Assembly (NCBI GenBank): GCA_027003115.1
Contig: JALWYS010000169.1
Span: forward strand, 1 to 42,067
Direction: 5' to 3'
From: Deltaproteobacteria bacterium
GTDB lineage: Bacteria; Desulfobacterota; Dissulfuribacteria; Dissulfuribacterales; QOAL01
DNA: 42,067 nt
The notes below the pieces were generated by a model. That model saw only the letters and a program-made list of their open reading frames with translations, had not been told where the DNA came from and ran no database searches. The stretch's first letter is position 1, and each line of letters begins with the position of its first letter. Below, one piece after another: positions 14,380-25,602 of the stretch. Made by a program: the position numbers and the translations under genes.

Positions 14380-15312
14380 ATGGACAACTTTATTGCAGAC
14401 CTGCCCTTCATAAAGGTTCCTGTTGAAAAACAAAAGATTCTCATTGTGGACGATGACCCGTCCATTCTCGAGCTTCTCAATCAACTTTTTCAAAGAAAGG
14501 GCTATGAATGCAGGACTGCAGAAAACGGGAAAAAGGCCCTTGAGCTCCTAGAGACCTCTCCATTCACCATAGTTATCACAGACCTTATAATGCCCCAGAT
14601 TGACGGACTTGAGCTGTTAAAGGTGATCAAGGAATCGTGGCCGGATACAGACGTTATCGTCATGACCGGATACACCAAAAATTTCACCTACACCGATGTC
14701 ATAAGGGCCGGCGCCAGCGACTTTGTACACAAACCCTTTACCCTTGACGAGATAGAGGCAAAGCTACAGAGGCTAATTAAGGAACGCCAGCTAAGACATA
14801 CCTTGAAAAGACTTTCTGTACGAGATGGCCTCACGGATCTATACAACAGGCGCTTTTTTGACCATAAGCTTAAAGAAGAAGTAATAAGGGCCAGAAGGCA
14901 AAAGTATCCCCTCTATCTCCTTCTTCTTGACATTGACAAGTTCAAGGAGGTCAACGACCAGGAGGGCCACCAAGAGGGAGACAAGGTGCTGGTCTCCCTG
15001 GCAGATACGCTAAAGCACTCAACAAGGGACCATGTGGACATGCTTTTCCGGTTTGGTGGGGATGAATTCGCAGTAATTATTCCTTATGCAAGTGAAGATC
15101 AGGCAGTTGCCATTGCAGAAAGAATAAGGGGCAACTTTTCAAAAAACGTCCCTCTTGCCGTCACATTGAGCATGGGGCTTGCGAAACTGGATCAGGCACA
15201 GGAAGATCCAGTAAGGGCCTTAAAAAAACTGTTTTCAGAGGCGGACAAGGCCCTTTATTCTGCTAAAAAGGCCGGAGGAAACAAGCTGGTTGTAAGCAAG
15301 GGAGCGGATTAG
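14380..15312 (+). CDS. Response regulator with GGDEF diguanylate cyclase
   Basis: A 310-residue protein. A receiver domain (about 17-132) carries the acidic pocket DDD (24-26), phospho-acceptor D68, T/S position in MTGYT and the KPF lysine. A GGDEF domain (about 148-305) has the intact motif GGDEF (226-230) and substrate-site residues around DIDKFKEVND. This layout makes cyclic di-GMP in response to phosphorylation. The allosteric I-site should be RxxD ending five residues before GGDEF; here that place reads DHVD (217-220) with the arginine shifted to 216, so product inhibition is probably lost. It has its own promoter and converges on the Nudix gene. No kinase is adjacent. Confidence 0.93.
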   Translation: MDNFIADLPFIKVPVEKQKILIVDDDPSILELLNQLFQRKGYECRTAENGKKALELLETSPFTIVITDLIMPQIDGLELLKVIKESWPDTDVIVMTGYTKNFTYTDVIRAGASDFVHKPFTLDEIEAKLQRLIKERQLRHTLKRLSVRDGLTDLYNRRFFDHKLKEEVIRARRQKYPLYLLLLDIDKFKEVNDQEGHQEGDKVLVSLADTLKHSTRDHVDMLFRFGGDEFAVIIPYASEDQAVAIAERIRGNFSKNVPLAVTLSMGLAKLDQAQEDPVRALKKLFSEADKALYSAKKAGGNKLVVSKGAD

Positions 15313-15333
15313 GCCCTCTTTTTTAATTTCCCT

Positions 15334-15831
15334 TCATTTTCTTGACTGGCCCTGGATACAGCCTGACAAATCCTGTTGTTTTCTGCAAGACACCTCTAGG
15401 TAGTCTGAAATTATCCTTTCGTGATCAAAACAAAGGGGTTCGTTAATGGCATCTGGCCTTACCACCACAACCTCCTTGGCGTCATCCCCAGCCCTCGGCC
15501 TCCCCTGGGCAGAAGCCACAAAGACCGTGCTTATGGTGTGAAGCCTGCTGTCCCTTTTAGGGTCAGAATAGACCCCTAGCAGGTATTTGAGTCTCACGTC
15601 AAGGCCCGTCTCCTCCCTTGCCTCGCGAACTGCGGCATCCTCCACCCGTTCTCCATAATCCACGAACCCTCCGGGTATGGCAAGGCCAAGGGGTGGATTC
15701 CTCCTCTTTATAAGAACAATTTCCCCTTTGTTACCAAGCTCTATGATGACATCCACAGTGGGAACCGGGTTCTTGTAAACACGTATCTTTGTGCCGCACT
15801 TCGGACAGGTTATGTACTTGTATGTTGACAT
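15334..15831 (-). CDS. Nudix hydrolase, ADP-ribose-pyrophosphatase-like
   Basis: A 165-residue hydrolase of nucleoside diphosphates linked to another group. The Nudix box is complete at residues 55-77 ([23 protein letters not shown]), including the metal-binding REARE-E core. A short CPKCG at the N-terminus looks like half of a zinc ribbon, as in some small Nudix proteins of this group. The segment WAIPGG-like [12 protein letters not shown] fits ADP-ribose or related substrates better than MutT, but specificity is uncertain. GAGGGG precedes the start by six bases. Its start overlaps the end of the phosphatase gene by 22 bp, and it is the last gene of a three-gene minus-strand operon. Confidence 0.88.
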   Translation of the reverse strand: MSTYKYITCPKCGTKIRVYKNPVPTVDVIIELGNKGEIVLIKRRNPPLGLAIPGGFVDYGERVEDAAVREAREETGLDVRLKYLLGVYSDPKRDSRLHTISTVFVASAQGRPRAGDDAKEVVVVRPDAINEPLCFDHERIISDYLEVSCRKQQDLSGCIQGQSRK

Positions 15832-16664
15832 GAAAAACCCCTCAATATTTCCACCAGTTGGCTATGGATAAGGCCGTTTGAGGCTATGATTTCCGGCAAG
15901 AAGGGATCGTACCCTTGGCCTTTAAAGTCTGTTACCGTTCCTCCTGCCTCCTCAACAAGCACTATGCCAGCTGCAGTATCCCATGGTTTCAGCTTTTTCT
16001 CCCAAAAACCTTCAAACCTGCCACATGCAACATATGCAAGGTCGATTGCTGCAGCCCCTGCCCGCCGTATGCCCTGGGCCTTTACTATCATGGCCTTAAG
16101 TGCCGCAATGACCTCGTCTGGTTTCTCATGCACGTCATAGGGAAAGCCTGTGGCAATAAGGGCCCTTGAAAGCTCCTTTTCCCCTGAAACGTGTAAGGGT
16201 TGGAGGTTTAGGAAGCCGCCCTTTCCCCTTATGGCCCAAAAGAACTCTTCCAGGATGGGTATGTATATGCAGCCAATTATTGTCTGATAGCGACCATCTT
16301 TCACCTGTGCATAGGCAACAGAAGGGGCAAAGAAGGGAAACCCGTGGGCAAAGTTGGTTGTTCCGTCAAGGGGATCCACGATCCAAAAAAGACCATCCCT
16401 GAGACTTAAGTTGGTAGCGCTTTCCTCTGCCATGACCTCGGCGTCTCCAAGGCCGGAAAGGACGCCCTTTAGTATCTCTTCGGACCTGTAATCAGCCTCT
16501 GTAACCAGATCTATTTCTCCCTTGTATTGAACCTGATGCTCATTACCGTAAAGGGACTTTATGGCCTTGCCTGCATCAAATACGGCCCCAAAGGCAGCCT
16601 CCACCAGCCCAGAAAGCTTTGGCCCTGAAATCTTTCGTGCCTTATCAAGTATCTTTTCTTTCAT
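15810..16664 (-). CDS. Inositol-monophosphatase-family phosphatase
   Basis: A 284-residue lithium-sensitive-type sugar phosphatase. Metal ligands are visible in EE (80-81), in DPLDGTTNF (97-105) and in the WDTAAG motif near residue 225, with the usual GG(T)VTDF following. Members hydrolyse inositol monophosphates, fructose-1,6-bisphosphate or PAP (3'-phosphoadenosine 5'-phosphate); SuhB-type proteins also act in rRNA transcription. Substrate cannot be decided here. The N-terminal 20 residues extend beyond the conserved core, but the ATG at 16664 has AAGGA upstream. It begins 4 bp after the radical SAM stop and overlaps the Nudix gene. Confidence 0.9.
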   Translation of the reverse strand: MKEKILDKARKISGPKLSGLVEAAFGAVFDAGKAIKSLYGNEHQVQYKGEIDLVTEADYRSEEILKGVLSGLGDAEVMAEESATNLSLRDGLFWIVDPLDGTTNFAHGFPFFAPSVAYAQVKDGRYQTIIGCIYIPILEEFFWAIRGKGGFLNLQPLHVSGEKELSRALIATGFPYDVHEKPDEVIAALKAMIVKAQGIRRAGAAAIDLAYVACGRFEGFWEKKLKPWDTAAGIVLVEEAGGTVTDFKGQGYDPFLPEIIASNGLIHSQLVEILRGFSCQHTST

Positions 16665-16668
16665 CTCC

Positions 16669-17961
16669 TTATCCTTGCCTCTTTTTTATGGGAGGATTGA
16701 AATAGCCAAATTTAAGCTCTGGAAATCTCTTTCTCAAAATCTGCACCATCCCTTTGATGCCAAGGGCCCTTTCCTTGCCCTTAAAGCCTATGGATCTGAA
16801 ATACCAGTCAGGGTCTATATTGTGGTTCCTGAGCTGAACAAGGTCCAGGCCGAATCTTTCAATAAGCCCTGAAAGCCTTTCAACATTTGCCGGCGTATCT
16901 GTAAGGCCAGGCATGATGAAAAGGTTGAGGGATACGTGAAGACCTGCCTCTTTTGCCCTTTTCCATGAATCCAGTACGTCTTTGTAATTGTAGCCCTTTG
17001 GCCGGTAGTAATTGGTGTACTCGGCCTCATCCACACTGTTCATGCTTATCCTGATACTGTCAAGGCCACTTTCTGCAAGCTTTTCAATGGCCCCCGGTAT
17101 GCTTGCGTTGGTATTGAGATTCACTGTTGCCCCTTTGAACTGCCTTCTTATCTGGGTAACGGCAGAAACAAGAAGCTCGCTTTGCATAAGGGGCTCCCCT
17201 TCGCAACCTTGTCCAAAACTAACCACACCGTTTTGCACGCTTCTTAGGTGAATAAGGGCGGTTTCGCTAATTTCCCTTGCTGAAGGGGAAAAGGTTATTC
17301 TCTCCTGGGTTGCCGGTGGCCCTCCCTTTGGTTGAAAGGAAAGACAGCCTAGACAGCGTGCATTACACACAGGCGATGAAGGAAGAGGGGCCTCATACCT
17401 ACCAATAAAGAAGTTTTTTGCAGCCGGACATCCATAGGTAAGGCTGCACTTTCCAAGGTGCTGTATGAGCCTGTTCTTTTTGTATTTCTTAAGCCTCCTT
17501 AGGGTCTTTTTGACCACCTCGGACCTGTTAAAACCCTTTATATCCTGTCTCTTGTCTCTGTCGCTCCTGAAGGCGGGGACCCAGAACCTTCCCTTCCACC
17601 AGCCCACGGCCGTATATGCAAAAAGGGGAAGCGGCTCTTCAGCTTGTCTTTTATAGGCACAAAGGGCCGTCTGAGTGTACGCAGGGGCCATGAAGGCAGC
17701 AACAGCCATGGCCCTTCCACCATCTCCCTCAGTGTCAAAGAGAACGAAATCGTCCTGAACAGGATCCCAGGCAATAGGTATGGAATCTGGAATTATAAAG
17801 AGCTCGCTTCCTTCGGGAAGGGGAATGAGGTCGTTAGTGTCAGGTAAGAAAAAGTCAAAACCCGATCTTCCTGCCATCTTAAGCCCTGGATAGTCAAATA
17901 TTTCACCCTTGGGGCTTGCATATACCAGACTTGGATAGTCTATGTTTTTGTTGTTTGTCAT
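16669..17961 (-). CDS. Radical SAM protein of unassigned function
   Basis: A 430-residue protein. The [4Fe-4S]/SAM motif is C199-x3-C203-x2-C206 (CNARCLGC), within the spacing allowed for radical SAM enzymes. After it come the SFGQGCEGEPL glycine-rich strand, NLNTNASIP and ISMNSVDEAEYTNYYRP, all typical of the TIM-barrel core. About 195 residues before the motif form an extra domain with C172 and C178 (KCSLTYGC) next to the cluster site. No C-terminal SPASM cysteine cluster is visible. I cannot name a reaction. It heads an operon with the sugar-phosphatase and Nudix genes; its minus-strand promoter has a perfect TATAAT at 17981-17976 but no clear -35. Confidence 0.8.
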   Translation of the reverse strand: MTNNKNIDYPSLVYASPKGEIFDYPGLKMAGRSGFDFFLPDTNDLIPLPEGSELFIIPDSIPIAWDPVQDDFVLFDTEGDGGRAMAVAAFMAPAYTQTALCAYKRQAEEPLPLFAYTAVGWWKGRFWVPAFRSDRDKRQDIKGFNRSEVVKKTLRRLKKYKKNRLIQHLGKCSLTYGCPAAKNFFIGRYEAPLPSSPVCNARCLGCLSFQPKGGPPATQERITFSPSAREISETALIHLRSVQNGVVSFGQGCEGEPLMQSELLVSAVTQIRRQFKGATVNLNTNASIPGAIEKLAESGLDSIRISMNSVDEAEYTNYYRPKGYNYKDVLDSWKRAKEAGLHVSLNLFIMPGLTDTPANVERLSGLIERFGLDLVQLRNHNIDPDWYFRSIGFKGKERALGIKGMVQILRKRFPELKFGYFNPPIKKRQG

Positions 17962-17986
17962 CTCTTTTTGTCTTAATTATATAGGC

Positions 17987-18016
17987 TTGATCACCAAAAA
18001 GGTGTTGGCATTATAA
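17987..18016 (+). promoter_or_regulatory. Candidate promoter very close to the VKOR start
   Basis: TTGATC (17987-17992), an 18-bp spacer and TTATAA (18011-18016). The -10 ends seven bases before the ATG at 18024, and no Shine-Dalgarno is present, so the transcript may be leaderless or nearly so. The spacer contains a small CACC-AAAAA-GGTG hairpin. Confidence 0.4.
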
Positions 18017-18023
18017 AAGAAAA

Positions 18024-18929
18024 ATGGGCAGACCAAGATACATATTCATTAACCTGCTTGCAATCCTGGGCCTTGTCTTGGCCTCTTTGCAGATACTTTT
18101 GCACTTGAAGGGTCAGGAACTTTGCTTCAATCAGGGCTGCAAAGTGGTTGAAAACATCCTTGATCTCAACCCCTTGGTGGTAAACACTCTCGGTGCCCTT
18201 TTTTTCCTTTGTATCATTCTTTTTCTTTGGCTCTATAGGAAAAAGAGAGACACCAAATACCTGGTAGATCTTTTGCTACTTTGTGGCTTTTGTGCAGAAG
18301 GAATTCTCTTGAGTATCCAGCTCTTCATTGCCCACACCTTTTGCTCCTACTGCCTATTGATTGCTTTACTGATACTACTAATCACGGTGATTTTTAACTA
18401 CAGAACTGCCATATTCGGTATGGCATTTCTGAGCGTTGAACTTGCCCTTTTTTCATTCATAAACGTTCCCTTTATCATGCCGGAAAAGATCAATCTGAAC
18501 CAGGGCACCTTTGCGGTAAAGACCTGTTCAAATCCTGGATCCGTAGCCTTTCTCATCTTTTCAGAAGACTGTCCCCATTGCAAAAAAGTGCTGAGCAACC
18601 TTCAAGGATGCGTAAAATGCGAAATCCACTTTAACCCTGTCTCCAAGATAAAAAAGGAGATACTCCCTGGTCTCGTACCCATAGAGGGATACCGGCCAGA
18701 AATAAACGTGCTGGCACTTAGGATTTTTGACATCAATTCGGTGCCAGTGCTAATTCAGAGAACTGAAGATGGATATAAGATAATAAAAGGGGATGAAAAG
18801 ATCCTTAATTTTATAAAAGAACAGTGCTTTTGTCCGGGCTCAGGGGTTCCTGGCATGCCTTCGGAACACACCCTTCCCCTTTTTCAGGAAGAAGAGGGGA
18901 TGTGTTCATTAGATGAACAGTGCAAATGA
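18024..18929 (+). CDS. VKOR-thioredoxin fusion, disulfide-forming membrane protein
   Basis: A 301-residue protein. Residues 1-150 form a four- to five-helix VKOR domain with the periplasmic shuttle pair C34/C39 (CFNQGC) and the active-site C107-x-x-C110 (CSYC) at the start of a helix. Residues about 160-265 form a thioredoxin-like domain with CPHC (183-186). Bacterial VKORs replace DsbB by passing electrons to quinone and oxidising the thioredoxin-like partner, here fused. Several extra cysteines lie near the C-terminus (CFCPG, MCSLDEQCK). It overlaps panC by four bases (ATGA), heading a run with panC, panD and rimO. No metabolic link with pantothenate synthesis is obvious. Confidence 0.88.
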   Translation: MGRPRYIFINLLAILGLVLASLQILLHLKGQELCFNQGCKVVENILDLNPLVVNTLGALFFLCIILFLWLYRKKRDTKYLVDLLLLCGFCAEGILLSIQLFIAHTFCSYCLLIALLILLITVIFNYRTAIFGMAFLSVELALFSFINVPFIMPEKINLNQGTFAVKTCSNPGSVAFLIFSEDCPHCKKVLSNLQGCVKCEIHFNPVSKIKKEILPGLVPIEGYRPEINVLALRIFDINSVPVLIQRTEDGYKIIKGDEKILNFIKEQCFCPGSGVPGMPSEHTLPLFQEEEGMCSLDEQCK

Positions 18930-19771
18930 AAGTTACGAAAACCAAGAAAGAGATAAGAAAGGTCGTTGGTGAGTGGAAAAAAAGAGGCCTATCAGTTGGT
19001 TTTGTGCCAACCATGGGGTTTTTTCACCAGGGGCATTTGAGTCTTATGAAGGAGTCTCTTAAGCGTACCGACCGGACGGTTGTTTCCATATTTGTAAATC
19101 CCACCCAGTTTGGCCCAAATGAAGACTACAACAACTATCCAAGGGATATCGAAAGGGACATGGCCCTTGCAGAAAGTACGGGAGTACATGCCGTCTTTGT
19201 GCCTGATGTTCAGGAAATGTATCCCTCACCCTCAAAGACATGGGTGGAGGTTGAGGGGCTTACAAAACACCTTTGCGGAAGGTCCAGGCCAGGCCACTTC
19301 AGGGGAGTTGCCACGGTTGTAACAAAGCTTTTTAACATCATTCAGCCAAATGTAGCCGTATTTGGGGAAAAGGACTTCCAGCAGCTACAGGTCATAAGAC
19401 AGATGGTAAGGGATCTTGACTTTCCAATTGAAATCGTAGGCGCTCCCATTTTCAGGGAAAAAGACGGCCTTGCCATGAGCTCAAGAAACACATATCTTTC
19501 TGATGATGAACGAAAAAGCAGTCTCTGTCTTTTTAACGCACTAAAAAGGGCAAGGGAGCTCATCAGCAAAAATGAGGTAAAGGATGCAGCAGAACTTGTA
19601 AGTGCACTTGAGGACTTTATTGGTAAGTACCCTTTTACACGAATTGACTACATCTTTGTTGGTGATCCTGAGACACTTGAGCCTGTAACCCACATAAAAA
19701 GGCCCTTTCTTGTGGCCCTTGCCGTATACGTTGGAAAGACAAGACTCATAGACAACATGGTAATAGATTAA
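18926..19771 (+). CDS. panC: Pantothenate synthetase PanC
   Basis: A 281-residue ATP-dependent ligase joining pantoate and beta-alanine. The adenylation motif PTMGFFHQGHLSLM is near residues 29-42, and the mobile-loop KMSKS-equivalent DGLAMSSRNTYLS is near 178-190. GPNEDYNNYPRD and FGEKDFQQL are also diagnostic. The ATG at 18926 overlaps the VKOR stop as ATGA, favouring coupled translation; a GTG six bases earlier is possible but needless. It is followed 24 bp later by panD, which supplies the beta-alanine. Length is normal. Confidence 0.97.
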   Translation: MKVTKTKKEIRKVVGEWKKRGLSVGFVPTMGFFHQGHLSLMKESLKRTDRTVVSIFVNPTQFGPNEDYNNYPRDIERDMALAESTGVHAVFVPDVQEMYPSPSKTWVEVEGLTKHLCGRSRPGHFRGVATVVTKLFNIIQPNVAVFGEKDFQQLQVIRQMVRDLDFPIEIVGAPIFREKDGLAMSSRNTYLSDDERKSSLCLFNALKRARELISKNEVKDAAELVSALEDFIGKYPFTRIDYIFVGDPETLEPVTHIKRPFLVALAVYVGKTRLIDNMVID

Positions 19772-19795
19772 GTAGCTGGAATTTTTTATTTGACT

Positions 19796-20179
19796 ATGCA
19801 AAGACACATGCTTAAGTCCAAGATACACCGGGCTGTTGTAACCCAGACCGAGCTTGAGTATGAGGGAAGCCTTACCCTTGACAGCAAGCTAATGGAGGCA
19901 GCAGACATTCTGCCAAACGAGAAGGTCATGGTTTACAACATAAGTAATGGTGAACGTTTCGACACCTATGTAATAAAGGGCAAAGGAGGCACTGGAACCG
20001 TCTGCGTAAACGGGGCTGCTGCCAGAAAGGCCTGCAAGGGGGATCTGATAATAATCGTAACCTACGCCCTTTACTCAGAGGATGAACTTAAAACACACAA
20101 GGCAAAGCTCATCCTTCTGGATAAAAATAACAAGATAAAGGCCATCAAGGAGTCTGGCATAGACGATTTTCATGGATGA
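19796..20179 (+). CDS. panD: Aspartate 1-decarboxylase proenzyme PanD
   Basis: A 127-residue proenzyme that self-cleaves to form a pyruvoyl cofactor and makes beta-alanine from aspartate. With the ATG at 19796 the cleavage bond falls at G24-S25 (YEGSLT), exactly the canonical numbering, which supports this start over TTG at 19790 or ATG at 19808. Other family marks are [10 protein letters not shown]9, Y57-type YNISNGERF and NGAAAR. It lies downstream of panC and overlaps rimO by 8 bp. No clear ribosome site is seen. Confidence 0.97.
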   Translation: MQRHMLKSKIHRAVVTQTELEYEGSLTLDSKLMEAADILPNEKVMVYNISNGERFDTYVIKGKGGTGTVCVNGAAARKACKGDLIIIVTYALYSEDELKTHKAKLILLDKNNKIKAIKESGIDDFHG

Positions 20180-21476
20180 TTCCATCAAAATCCATGTAAC
20201 AAGTCTTGGATGCCCCAAGAACCTCACGGACACAGAACGCGTTCTTGCCATAATAAAAAGGGGCTTTGAAAATACCCTTTTTACAAAAGACTCTAAGGAT
20301 GCAGAGCTCATACTGGTAAATACCTGTGCCTTCATTGAAGATGCGGTATCAGAGTCAGTTGAAACCATTCTGGAACTTTCCCAGGTAAAAAGGAAAGATC
20401 AAAGGCTCGTTGTCTTTGGCTGCCTTCCACTAAGATACGGAAGACAGCTTGAGGGCCTTCTTCCAGAGGTGGACTCCTTTGTTTTCCACGTGGAACCTTC
20501 TTCCATTGCCTCAAAGATACTGAATCTTCTGAACAAAAAGGATGTGTCTGCGATATCCCAAAATGAAAGGGTTATTACAGGCAGGCCTTGGCAGGTCTTT
20601 GTAAAGGTTTCAGACGGCTGCTCCAACAGGTGCACCTACTGCCTGATTCCCAAAATAAGAGGTAATCTTAGGTGCAGAAGCCCTGAGGAAATCGTTTCAG
20701 AAATAAATGGTGCTGTGGAAATTGGCGCAAAAGAAATCACCCTGGTTGCCCAGGACCTGACTGGATACAAACACGGCAGCACCGGTCTTGTTGAACTTGT
20801 TGAAAAGATACTTGCTGAAACGGAGGTTTCGTGGCTTAGGCTCATGTATCTTTACCCTGACGGCATTACCGATGAGCTCCTTAGGCTCATTGCCTCTCAA
20901 AAACGCATTTGCAATTACCTGGATATTCCCATCCAGCATGCAAGCCCGAAGGTGCTAAAGAGAATGGGTCGTGGTTCCTCCTCTCTGGGTCTTGATGAGA
21001 CAATGGAACGCATAAGAAGATTTCTTCCCGATGCGTCCTTGAGAACAACCTTAATGGTTGGCTTTCCAGGGGAGGAGGAAGAAGACTTTAAGATCCTTTT
21101 CGAATTCATAAAGAGGTGGCGGTTTCATCATCTGGGATGTTTTATTTATTCAGACGAAGAAGAGGCCCCCTCCCATGCCTTTAGGGGTAAGGTAAACCAA
21201 GAGACCGCCAAAAGACGGAAACAACAGATAATGGAACTTCAGAAGGAGATATCCAGTTCAATAAACAGGGGTTTTGTAGGTAAAGAGGTTGAGGTCCTTG
21301 TTGATGGTTACTGCCAGGAATCAGACCTGCTTCTTTGTGGAAGAACCAGGTTCCAGGCCCCTGGAGTGGATGGAATAACCTATATCAACAAGGGAATAAC
21401 TGAAGAAGGGGCCCTTTCAAGGGTGAGGATAACTGAGGCCCATGACTATGACCTTGTTGGCGAAATAGTTGACTAA
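20172..21476 (+). CDS. rimO: Ribosomal protein S12 methylthiotransferase RimO
   Basis: A 434-residue radical SAM enzyme that adds a methylthio group to the conserved aspartate of ribosomal protein S12. The N-terminal UPF0004 domain holds three cluster cysteines, C14 (SLGCPKN), C52 (VNTCAFI) and C84 (FGCLP). The radical SAM motif is C150-x3-C154-x2-C157 (CSNRCTYC) followed by LIPKIRG. The C-terminal TRAM domain ends in the [12 protein letters not shown] stretch typical of RimO rather than MiaB. It overlaps panD by 8 bp, so it is read from the same transcript. Confidence 0.96.
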   Translation: MDDSIKIHVTSLGCPKNLTDTERVLAIIKRGFENTLFTKDSKDAELILVNTCAFIEDAVSESVETILELSQVKRKDQRLVVFGCLPLRYGRQLEGLLPEVDSFVFHVEPSSIASKILNLLNKKDVSAISQNERVITGRPWQVFVKVSDGCSNRCTYCLIPKIRGNLRCRSPEEIVSEINGAVEIGAKEITLVAQDLTGYKHGSTGLVELVEKILAETEVSWLRLMYLYPDGITDELLRLIASQKRICNYLDIPIQHASPKVLKRMGRGSSSLGLDETMERIRRFLPDASLRTTLMVGFPGEEEEDFKILFEFIKRWRFHHLGCFIYSDEEEAPSHAFRGKVNQETAKRRKQQIMELQKEISSSINRGFVGKEVEVLVDGYCQESDLLLCGRTRFQAPGVDGITYINKGITEEGALSRVRITEAHDYDLVGEIVD

Positions 21477-21516
21477 ACCTGATAAACAGGCAAAACACCC
21501 TTCTTTTTCATCTCGT

Positions 21517-21720
21517 TCAGACGGCTCCCTCCTGTACAAGGCGTGCAAAATGTTCAAAGCTCCTGTCCCATGTCTTTTCCGCCTCGTCTGGGAAACAGCA
21601 GCCAGGAAGCTGCCTCATCTTTAGATGATATTTCAAACACTCGCAGCATATCCCCTTTCTTGGGCATGGTTCATAGGTACAGTTACATCTTTGGAGGTTC
21701 TTTTCTTTTTGGCATTTCAT
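21517..21720 (-). CDS. Small cysteine-rich protein, DUF6485-like
   Basis: A 67-residue protein with eight cysteines in pairs (MKCQ, RCNCTYEPC, KGICCECLKYH, GCCFP) and the conserved tail PDEAEKTWDRSFEHF. This CNCTYEPCPRKGICCECL pattern identifies a small family common in anaerobic bacteria and archaea, listed as DUF6485. The cysteines probably bind zinc or an iron-sulfur cluster; no function is known. It stands alone: convergent with rimO and about 100 bp downstream of gyrB on the same strand. A CCTGATAAACAGG mini-hairpin lies between it and rimO. Confidence 0.8.
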   Translation of the reverse strand: MKCQKEKNLQRCNCTYEPCPRKGICCECLKYHLKMRQLPGCCFPDEAEKTWDRSFEHFARLVQEGAV

Positions 21721-21820
21721 AATGGATTTCCATAACCCTAAAGATTTTTGAGCAAAACCAAAGACTACGGTTTACCTAATATTTTAGGAACTTACTAACG
21801 TTTAAATTTCTAAAAACCTA

Positions 21821-24256
<2,436 letters not shown>

Positions 24257-25396
24257 TTATTCGTCTTCCAGGCTCATGGGCATTATAAGGGCCACAAAAC
24301 CCTTGTCATCCTCTCCCTCTACAACAATTGGCGAATCTTCATCGTTAAAGGACAATTCCACCGTATCGGAGTTCATGACCTGGAGAACCTCAATGAGATA
24401 TCTTGCATTAAATGCCATTTCAAAGGGTTCACCTGAATAACCTGTTTCCATCTTTTCTTCTGCCTGTCCTATTTTTTTGTCAAGGGACTCAAGCTTTATC
24501 ATATTTGGTGAAATGGATGCCTTTATTCCCTTATAAGACGGATCCTGGATAACTATGGATATTCTCTTCAAGGCAGAAAGAACCTCTTTTCTATTGAATG
24601 AAAAGGAGCGATTTTTCTCCTTGGGAATTATGGCGCTGTAGTCTGGAAAACTTCCCTCAATGAGCCTGATGACCAGTTGATCATTATCTGTCTTTACATA
24701 CAAGAACTTATCATCTGCTGTCAAAAGAAGCTGTTCGTTTTGGTCTGCAAGTTTTTTTAGTTCATTTGCCCCCTTTCTCAAAATAATCACGGAAAAAGGT
24801 TCCTGGGCTTCATATTCTTCATCAAGGGTTACCTCTGCTAAATTCAACCTGTGTCCATCAGAGCTTACCATGCGAATGGTCATATTTGCCTGGTCTTCTT
24901 GTTTTTCTATTTGCATCAGTATTCCTGAAAGGGCGTATTTGCTGTCATCGTAGGATACGGAAAAAATGGTTCTTTCCACCAGGTCTTTTATTATTTTTCC
25001 GGGTATTGGAATGAGTCCCTTTTGTGGGAAAGGTCTGAATTTTGGAAATTCGTCCGGTGCAAGCCCTGCAATGGTGTACTCTGCCTTTTCCCCCACGGGA
25101 ATCCTGAGCCAATAGTTTTCAAGTTCTTCCAGGATTATCTTTGGTTCTGATATTTCTTTTATTATTTCGTATAGTTTTCTGGCATTTATGGTGAGGCTGC
25201 CTTCTTCCTTAATTTCGGCAGGAATAATCGTCCTGAACGATATTTCAAGATCGGTGGCCTCTATAATCAACTTTTCATCCTTTGCATATACAAGGACGTT
25301 GTTGATTATGGTCATTATGGTTTTCTTGTCCACAATGGGAAGGGCCTTTGAAAGTGCCGAAATAAGTTTTTCCTTTTCCGCAGTAAGCTTTAACAT
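24257..25396 (-). CDS. dnaN: DNA polymerase III beta sliding clamp
   Basis: A 379-residue three-domain clamp that tethers DNA polymerase III to DNA. Family features are the N-terminal MLKLTAEKEKLISALSK, the EATDLEIS motif, the internal FRPFP/GLIPIP region, SSDGHRLNLAEV and the C-terminal segment PIVVEGEDDKGFVALIMPM that forms the partner-binding pocket. AGAGGAAG precedes the ATG. It is transcribed toward gyrB. dnaA, the usual upstream neighbour, is absent: the divergent neighbour is a methyltransferase gene. Confidence 0.97.
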   Translation of the reverse strand: MLKLTAEKEKLISALSKALPIVDKKTIMTIINNVLVYAKDEKLIIEATDLEISFRTIIPAEIKEEGSLTINARKLYEIIKEISEPKIILEELENYWLRIPVGEKAEYTIAGLAPDEFPKFRPFPQKGLIPIPGKIIKDLVERTIFSVSYDDSKYALSGILMQIEKQEDQANMTIRMVSSDGHRLNLAEVTLDEEYEAQEPFSVIILRKGANELKKLADQNEQLLLTADDKFLYVKTDNDQLVIRLIEGSFPDYSAIIPKEKNRSFSFNRKEVLSALKRISIVIQDPSYKGIKASISPNMIKLESLDKKIGQAEEKMETGYSGEPFEMAFNARYLIEVLQVMNSDTVELSFNDEDSPIVVEGEDDKGFVALIMPMSLEDE

Positions 25397-25502
25397 TATT
25401 CTTCCTCTATTTTTAAAGAAATAAGATTAAAAATAAGGGCGTATGAAATATTGAAAAACGATTTATGACCATGAAAATATAACAAAAATTTTCATATTTA
25501 AA

Positions 25503-25588
25503 CCTTTAAAACAAAGAAATTTTTCACAACTTTGAACAAAGGGACCAGCGAAAACATTTTTAAAAAAGTTTTTAACCTTTGTTTCAAA
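25503..25588. repeat. Three related CTTTGTT...AAA elements between dnaN and the methyltransferase gene
   Basis: CCTTTAAAACAAAG (25503-25516), TTTGAACAAAGG (25531-25542) and CCTTTGTTTCAAA (25576-25588) share a CTTTGTTN(1-2)AAA core, the first two in inverted orientation. The last two can pair as a 12-bp stem. A separate ATGAAAAT/ATTTTCAT inverted repeat (25471-25495) lies nearby. The divergent gap is AT-rich and may hold regulator sites; no set of DnaA boxes was found. Confidence 0.4.
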
Positions 25589-25602
25589 AGGGCCGATAAG
25601 AC

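Noticed and set aside
21775-21788. CCTAA-TATT-TTAGG palindrome between gyrB and the DUF6485-like gene as a fourth DtxR box
   Set aside because: The half-sites are in the reverse order (CCTAA first), so it is not the same motif, and it lies between the end of gyrB and a gene with no iron link.
25397-25602. Replication origin between dnaN and the methyltransferase gene
   Set aside because: Only one poor DnaA-box-like match (TTTTTCACA at 25520-25528) and no cluster; AT richness alone is not enough.
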